A stretch of 17,734 nt of DNA, from contig CAJMEC010000038.1 in the NCBI GenBank assembly GCA_905212345.1, positions 1 to 17,734 on the forward strand, in the 5' to 3' direction. The notes under the pieces are model-generated. The model saw only the letters and a program-made list of their open reading frames with translations. It was not told the DNA's origin and did no database searches. Shown in pieces: positions 15,601 through 17,734 of this stretch. The first letter of the stretch is position 1; each line of letters starts with the position of its first letter. A program made the position numbers and the translations under genes. This DNA is from an uncultured Sutterella sp. (GTDB lineage Bacteria > Pseudomonadota > Gammaproteobacteria > Burkholderiales > Burkholderiaceae_F).

Positions 15601-16146
15601 GGACTCGGCCTCTTTGCGACGTTTCTTATATTTGGAAACGCCCGCGGCTTCTTCGAGATATTCACGCCGCTTTTCGGGCGAGTCTTTGGCAAATTCCGTC
15701 ACCATGCCTTGACTGATGATGGCATAAGAATTGGCTCCAAGACCGGTTCCCATGAAAAGATCCCGAACATCAGTGGCACGTACCTGCTGATTGTTAATAA
15801 GGTAGGAGCTGGTATTGTCACGCGTTAAAACACGCTTAACGGAAATGTCCACGTAAGAGCCCCAGGGCCCTTGAAGCGTGCCGTCGCTGTTGTCAAAGAC
15901 CAGTTCAACCATGGCACGGCCAGCAGGCTTTCGGTTGTCCGAGCCCGCAAAAATTAATTCGCTCATGCTCTTGCAGCGCAAATCACTCGCCTTACCTTCA
16001 CCCAAGGCCCAGCGCACAGCTTCAATCACATTGGATTTGCCGCAGCCGTTCGGCCCCACAATCCCAACAATGGATGAGGGCACCTCAATGACGGTGAGAT
16101 CGGCAAACGATTTAAAGCCGCTGATACGAATTTGGCGCAAACGCAC
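12619..16146 (-). CDS. smc: Chromosome segregation protein SMC
   Basis: SMC is the ATPase of the bacterial condensin that loops and organises the chromosome, working with ScpA and ScpB, which are not in this window. The 1175-residue protein has the standard layout. The N-terminal ATPase half carries Walker A G31-P-N-G-C-G-K37-S. Then come coiled coil 1 (about 170-500), a hinge (about 500-660), coiled coil 2 (about 660-1010), and the C-terminal ATPase half. That half has the signature L1073-S-G-G-E and Walker B ending D1101-E1102. Length is normal. The start is GTG at 16146, chosen because it begins the conserved MRLRQIRISGFKSF; AGGTAGGA lies about ten bases upstream. It is the first gene of the smc-(yczE-like)-zipA-ligA run and is separated from the TRIC gene by a terminator, so it probably has its own promoter in the 111-bp gap. 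Confidence 0.97.
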   Translation of the reverse strand: MRLRQIRISGFKSFADLTVIEVPSSIVGIVGPNGCGKSNVIEAVRWALGEGKASDLRCKSMSELIFAGSDNRKPAGRAMVELVFDNSDGTLQGPWGSYVDISVKRVLTRDNTSSYLINNQQVRATDVRDLFMGTGLGANSYAIISQGMVTEFAKDSPEKRREYLEEAAGVSKYKKRRKEAESKLASTRANLERVSDLQVTRRESLKRLEEEARVAEEYQQLNTKRQAQESLWWFTQMVEAKNAIDRINAQVTAAQAEVGKNDSELNRLRQNLQQLRSKLNDANITVLGKTQALAEVDKQISAVEGNIRSIVERRALMKTQLESYRSMLEARGREVAAQREKIHTLSAEREEKEELVATANEREAVLEEKKFAAEELAHQKELAFEALQKESQRIENDSRNLSLELARLSKTKEELTLRLEKFKREAAQTEAPDMNRFNALKEELSIVKEDSEALKVEREDVQAMLEEAREGLSGSQSAIHEKEQRLAAITAKLTTLKELEEKSLTGDKLSDWLERQGLSSLTRLFEKLQPQAGWARALEAVLRERVNALGISNLSMAAAFEMVPPPAKLTFYSTLLKIEEQTAPTGLSGLIEKVSFDRHNEETRAALTRWLSHYFVAESVKDAVSKVDQLPPGCHFVTPQGHMIDKVSVNFWADDSTGLLSRRAEINTLEEESETLRRELEQLHQQMGEAHVKVSQMSERLQSANTHFEAVRARESELALELTRLTAAIEAYQNRSAELGEWIEEAQAQLEETTVAIEEADERFSALDEEVATRQQKSEDARLSWEAAREQSRRAEQEFNVFAYTQREIELALKTLSERIAEAQRAQLLAQNEQTELKEKIETVSASLEELDEDSEKAGLQELLQKREAALAAVEQSKIELSSLETHVAENEKSLDSFEEAKRREQNRMGDLIAKRGQHEVEYGTVRSRLEEFNFDEQALRTRYETERPKLNALRQEVERIAQSMAQLGAVNHAALEQLKTQQAEVERIDREVADLEQAIATIEAAIKKIDHETRTLLLDTFNRVNEAFNQKFTQLFNGGHARLEMTSDDALEAGIEMFANPPGKHNHSIRQLSGGELTLTATALVFAFFTLNPAPFCLLDEIDAPLDEANQERLSRLVGAMSENTQFMMITHHRVTMEHTNQLIGVTMKEPGVSRVVSVDIAEASQYAQKPRVS

Positions 16147-16184
16147 GAGCTATTTTTCCTACCTAAAAAAGGATTTTGATTTTA

Positions 16185-16239
16185 AAAACAAAAAGAGCGT
16201 CCTGTCCAGACGCACCGAAGGCCGCTTATTGCGCGGCCT
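16185..16239 (-). terminator. Tandem hairpins ending the TRIC gene transcript
   Basis: On the minus strand, an AGGCCGC/GCGGCCT hairpin (7 bp, 16239-16233 with 16225-16219) comes first. A second hairpin GCGTC/GACGC (16213-16209 with 16201-16197) with a 7-nt loop is followed by TCTTTTTGTTTT (down to about 16185). The second has the form of an intrinsic terminator. The smc start lies 39 bases further on. Confidence 0.6.
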
Positions 16240-16257
16240 CGAAAAAACAACCGGAAT

Positions 16258-16962
16258 CTACTGTTGACGGCGGTCGCGGTCAGTCTCAGGAGACGGGTCC
16301 TCATGGATGAATTCATCGTGATAGGCGATGCGCCACGAACGGTAATAACACCACATGCGGAAGAAACAGATAAAAAGCGACCCAACCCAAATGCTTAGCG
16401 TATTGTCAAATCCCAACTCAATCATTGCAATGTAGAGCCAGCAACCGGCAAAAGCGACAGAGCCATAAGGCTGGTGGTCGTAAATAAGTGAGGGCTTGAT
16501 ATTTAAGAAAGTGTCACGGCACAGACCGCCGAAGACACCGGTTGCCACACCGCAGAGAACCGCGGGCAAATAAGGCACGCCAAGATTGACACCGTGACTG
16601 GTGCCAACGGCGGAGAAAAAGCCCAAACCGATGGCATCACTCCAAACAAACACATCGTAGGAAAGATGCTTTTTATAGAAGCGGAAAATCATCGGTGTAA
16701 AAATAGTAATGAGCAAAACCAACCAAACCAATTCTTGATTGGCGATCCAGTACATCGGACGACGGTCAATCAGCAAGTCACGAACAATCCCGCCGCCAAA
16801 AGCCGTCGAGAATGCCAAAACAAAAATACCAACCGGGTCACACTTCATGCGAATACCGATAAGAACGCCCGCAAAAGCAAAGGCCACAATACCGATCACA
16901 TCGGTCAGATATAAAAGGTCTACTTTGTTGTAGAACGCCTCAAGAGTCGCAGCGATATCCAT
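16258..16962 (-). CDS. TRIC/UPF0126 family membrane channel protein (YicG-like)
   Basis: The 234-residue protein has about seven membrane segments in two homologous halves. Each half carries the family glycine-rich bend and R-D pair: G56-G-G-I-V-R61-D62 in the first and G145-G-L-C-R149-D150 in the second. These are the marks of the prokaryotic TRIC family (formerly UPF0126), trimeric monovalent-cation channels; some members may have other substrates such as glycine, so the exact substrate is open. The C-terminal tail (about 205-234) is charged and cytosolic in style. The ATG at 16962 is the first in frame after the promoter; its ribosome-binding site is weak (AATAG). A well-formed promoter lies 44-72 bases upstream. 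Confidence 0.85.
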   Translation of the reverse strand: MDIAATLEAFYNKVDLLYLTDVIGIVAFAFAGVLIGIRMKCDPVGIFVLAFSTAFGGGIVRDLLIDRRPMYWIANQELVWLVLLITIFTPMIFRFYKKHLSYDVFVWSDAIGLGFFSAVGTSHGVNLGVPYLPAVLCGVATGVFGGLCRDTFLNIKPSLIYDHQPYGSVAFAGCWLYIAMIELGFDNTLSIWVGSLFICFFRMWCYYRSWRIAYHDEFIHEDPSPETDRDRRQQ

Positions 16963-17005
16963 AGCTATTAATCTAATTCGTTGAGCTCATTGGAAAATTT
17001 TCGAC

Positions 17006-17034
17006 ATTGTAAGGAAATTTACTTAATGGTTCAA
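17006..17034 (-). promoter_or_regulatory. Promoter of the TRIC-family gene
   Basis: On the minus strand TTGAAC (17034-17029) and TACAAT (17011-17006) are separated by exactly 17 bases, a near-consensus sigma-70 promoter. It points to the TRIC gene with a leader of about 37 nt. Confidence 0.65.
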
Positions 17035-17246
17035 TTAGGAAAAAAGAGCATCGGCAAAAAATCGTTCAAAAGCGAATAGGTATATTTGCTTAGTCGAGAA
17101 AGAATACTCACTTAGGGTTTTCACTTGCACATTGAAAAATTGTCAACTTGTTTTAGTTTACTTTGCAATATTGAAAGGACCCTAGGGATTCTCGTTTCTT
17201 TTTGATTTTTCAGTAATTATTTTCATAGCCCTTTGTTGAACACTCA

Positions 17247-17274
17247 TTGAATTGACATTTTTGCAACCTATATT
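17247..17274 (+). promoter_or_regulatory. Possible promoter of the DcuC-family gene
   Basis: TTGAAT (17247-17252) and TATATT (17269-17274) are spaced 16 bases on the plus strand. Transcription would begin near 17281, giving a leader of about 96 nt that includes the hairpin at 17323-17365. An overlapping TTGACA (17252-17257) has no well-spaced -10. Confidence 0.4.
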
Positions 17275-17322
17275 TGACTTTATTGCCTTTTAAACATTTT
17301 CTTATTTCTCAATAATGCCAAT

Positions 17323-17368
17323 CTCGAAGGACTAAAAGCAGTCCACTCTCTAACTGTTCTTCGAGGAG
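17323..17368 (+). promoter_or_regulatory. Structured leader that can pair with the Shine-Dalgarno
   Basis: CTCGAAG (17323-17329) is a perfect complement of CTTCGAG (17359-17365). A smaller hairpin (GACT/AGTC extended by G-C, 17330-17333 with 17340-17343) lies inside. The ribosome-binding site GAGGAG (17363-17368) begins within the 3' arm, so pairing would cover its first three bases. The start codon follows at 17377. Confidence 0.5.
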
Positions 17369-17376
17369 TTCACAAA

Positions 17377-17734
17377 ATGACTATACAAATTTGGTGCGCT
17401 GTCGCCGTGATCGTCTTGACGATCTACGCGCTTGTCAAGCGCATTGAAACACGCATGGTCTTATTTCTTGCCGGTTTGGTCATGTGCCTGATCGCCGGAT
17501 CCCCGGTCGCTCCCTTTAAAGCTTTTATTAAAGGAATGACCAATCCGACATTGGTACCAGCCATCTGTTCGGCCATGGGTTTTGCCGCCGTGGTGACGGC
17601 TTCCAAGTGTGACCTTCACTTGGTGAAGGCTTTGGCTACCCCCCTGCGCAGCCTCGGTGCATTGCTCATCCCCATCTGCACCATCATCACGTTCTTGATT
17701 AATATCGCCATCATGTCGGCTGCCGGTACGGCTG
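17377..17734 (+). CDS. DcuC-family C4-dicarboxylate carrier, N-terminal fragment (window edge)
   Basis: The first 119 codons are visible and run off the window. The protein starts MTIQIWCAVAVIVLTIYALV and shows membrane segments near residues 3-20 and 28-45, a segment with N-P-T-L-V-P-A-I-C-S-A-M-G-F-A-A-V-V, and another beginning S-L-G-A-L-L-I-P-I-C-T and ending I-N-I-A-I-M-S-A-A-G-T-A. The M-G-F-A-A-V-V and S-A-A-G-T-A patterns fit the DcuC family of anaerobic C4-dicarboxylate carriers, which move fumarate, succinate or malate across the inner membrane. Substrate cannot be told from this part. The ATG at 17377 has GAGGAG eight bases upstream, inside a structured leader. A dicarboxylate carrier would fit an asaccharolytic gut anaerobe. 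Confidence 0.75.
   Translation, partial: MTIQIWCAVAVIVLTIYALVKRIETRMVLFLAGLVMCLIAGSPVAPFKAFIKGMTNPTLVPAICSAMGFAAVVTASKCDLHLVKALATPLRSLGALLIPICTIITFLINIAIMSAAGTA

Larger units (their letters stand above)
16963..17376. other. AT-rich divergent intergenic region
   Basis: This 414-bp stretch separates the TRIC gene from the DcuC-family gene. It holds a good minus-strand promoter (17006-17034), a plausible plus-strand promoter (17247-17274) and a structured leader (17323-17368), all entered separately. The middle (about 17040-17240) has many TTGA/TCAA-like fragments and an 8-bp palindrome CCCTAGGG (17180-17187), but no open reading frame or RNA gene that I can support. Confidence 0.7.

Noticed and set aside
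17180..17187. CCCTAGGG palindrome as an operator or integration site
   Set aside because: Only 8 bp, single copy, no supporting geometry.
17040..17260. FNR-type sites (TTGAT-N4-ATCAA) upstream of the DcuC-family gene
   Set aside because: Several half-sites such as TTGATTTTTCAG are present but no complete palindrome was found.
1..17734. CRISPR arrays, tRNA or rRNA genes, insertion sequences, prophage or defence genes
   Set aside because: No direct repeat array, no RNA-gene signature and no transposase or phage-type protein was seen on either strand.

Overview
The window reads as a chromosomal housekeeping segment from a betaproteobacterium of the order Burkholderiales. From protein style I infer a gut Sutterella/Parasutterella-type organism. 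The basis is the S2 and EF-Ts sequences, the smc-zipA-ligA gene order, the map-glnD pair divergent from rpsB-tsf, and about 50% GC with GAA, CAA and TTG codons dominating. No database search was possible, so family names rest on motifs recognised by eye.

Layout. Bases 1-241 hold the start of pyrH (cut by the window edge) and an intrinsic terminator behind tsf. Bases 242-1981 hold tsf and rpsB on the minus strand, with a hairpin between them and a long rpsB leader that itself contains a terminator-like hairpin. map (plus, 2271-3074) is divergent from rpsB. fabF (minus, 3144-4373) lies between map and glnD (plus, 4534-7083). From 7089 to 16962 everything is on the minus strand. In transcription order it is a TRIC/UPF0126 membrane protein, smc, a YczE/YitT-type membrane protein, zipA, ligA, an S-methyl-5'-thioinosine phosphorylase, and a small secreted PepSY-like protein. 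An AT-rich 414-bp divergent intergenic region follows, then the first 119 codons of a DcuC-family carrier on the plus strand.

How the genes work together. rpsB, tsf and map serve translation and nascent-protein maturation. glnD is the nitrogen-status sensor acting on PII. fabF elongates fatty acids. smc, zipA and ligA cover chromosome organisation, divisome assembly and DNA nick sealing. The phosphorylase salvages purine and methylthioribose from polyamine metabolism and is stop/start-coupled to ligA.

Main anomaly. The first ~600 bases do not look like the rest. Inside tsf, codon usage flips within roughly 565-704. The first 15 Glu codons are all GAA, and 19 of the last 21 are GAG. Leu changes from TTG/CTT to CTG/CTC. 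The C-terminal half also resembles Bacillota EF-Ts while the N-terminal half resembles Burkholderiales EF-Ts. The simplest explanation is a chimeric metagenomic contig joined at a conserved stretch of the rpsB-tsf-pyrH locus. A real inter-phylum recombination is the alternative. I found no CRISPR array, tRNA, rRNA, insertion sequence or defence system, and no clear sign of a novel multi-gene system. The remaining items of interest are RNA-level signals: the rpsB leader attenuator, a hairpin over the ligA start, and a structured leader that could hide the ribosome-binding site of the DcuC-family gene.
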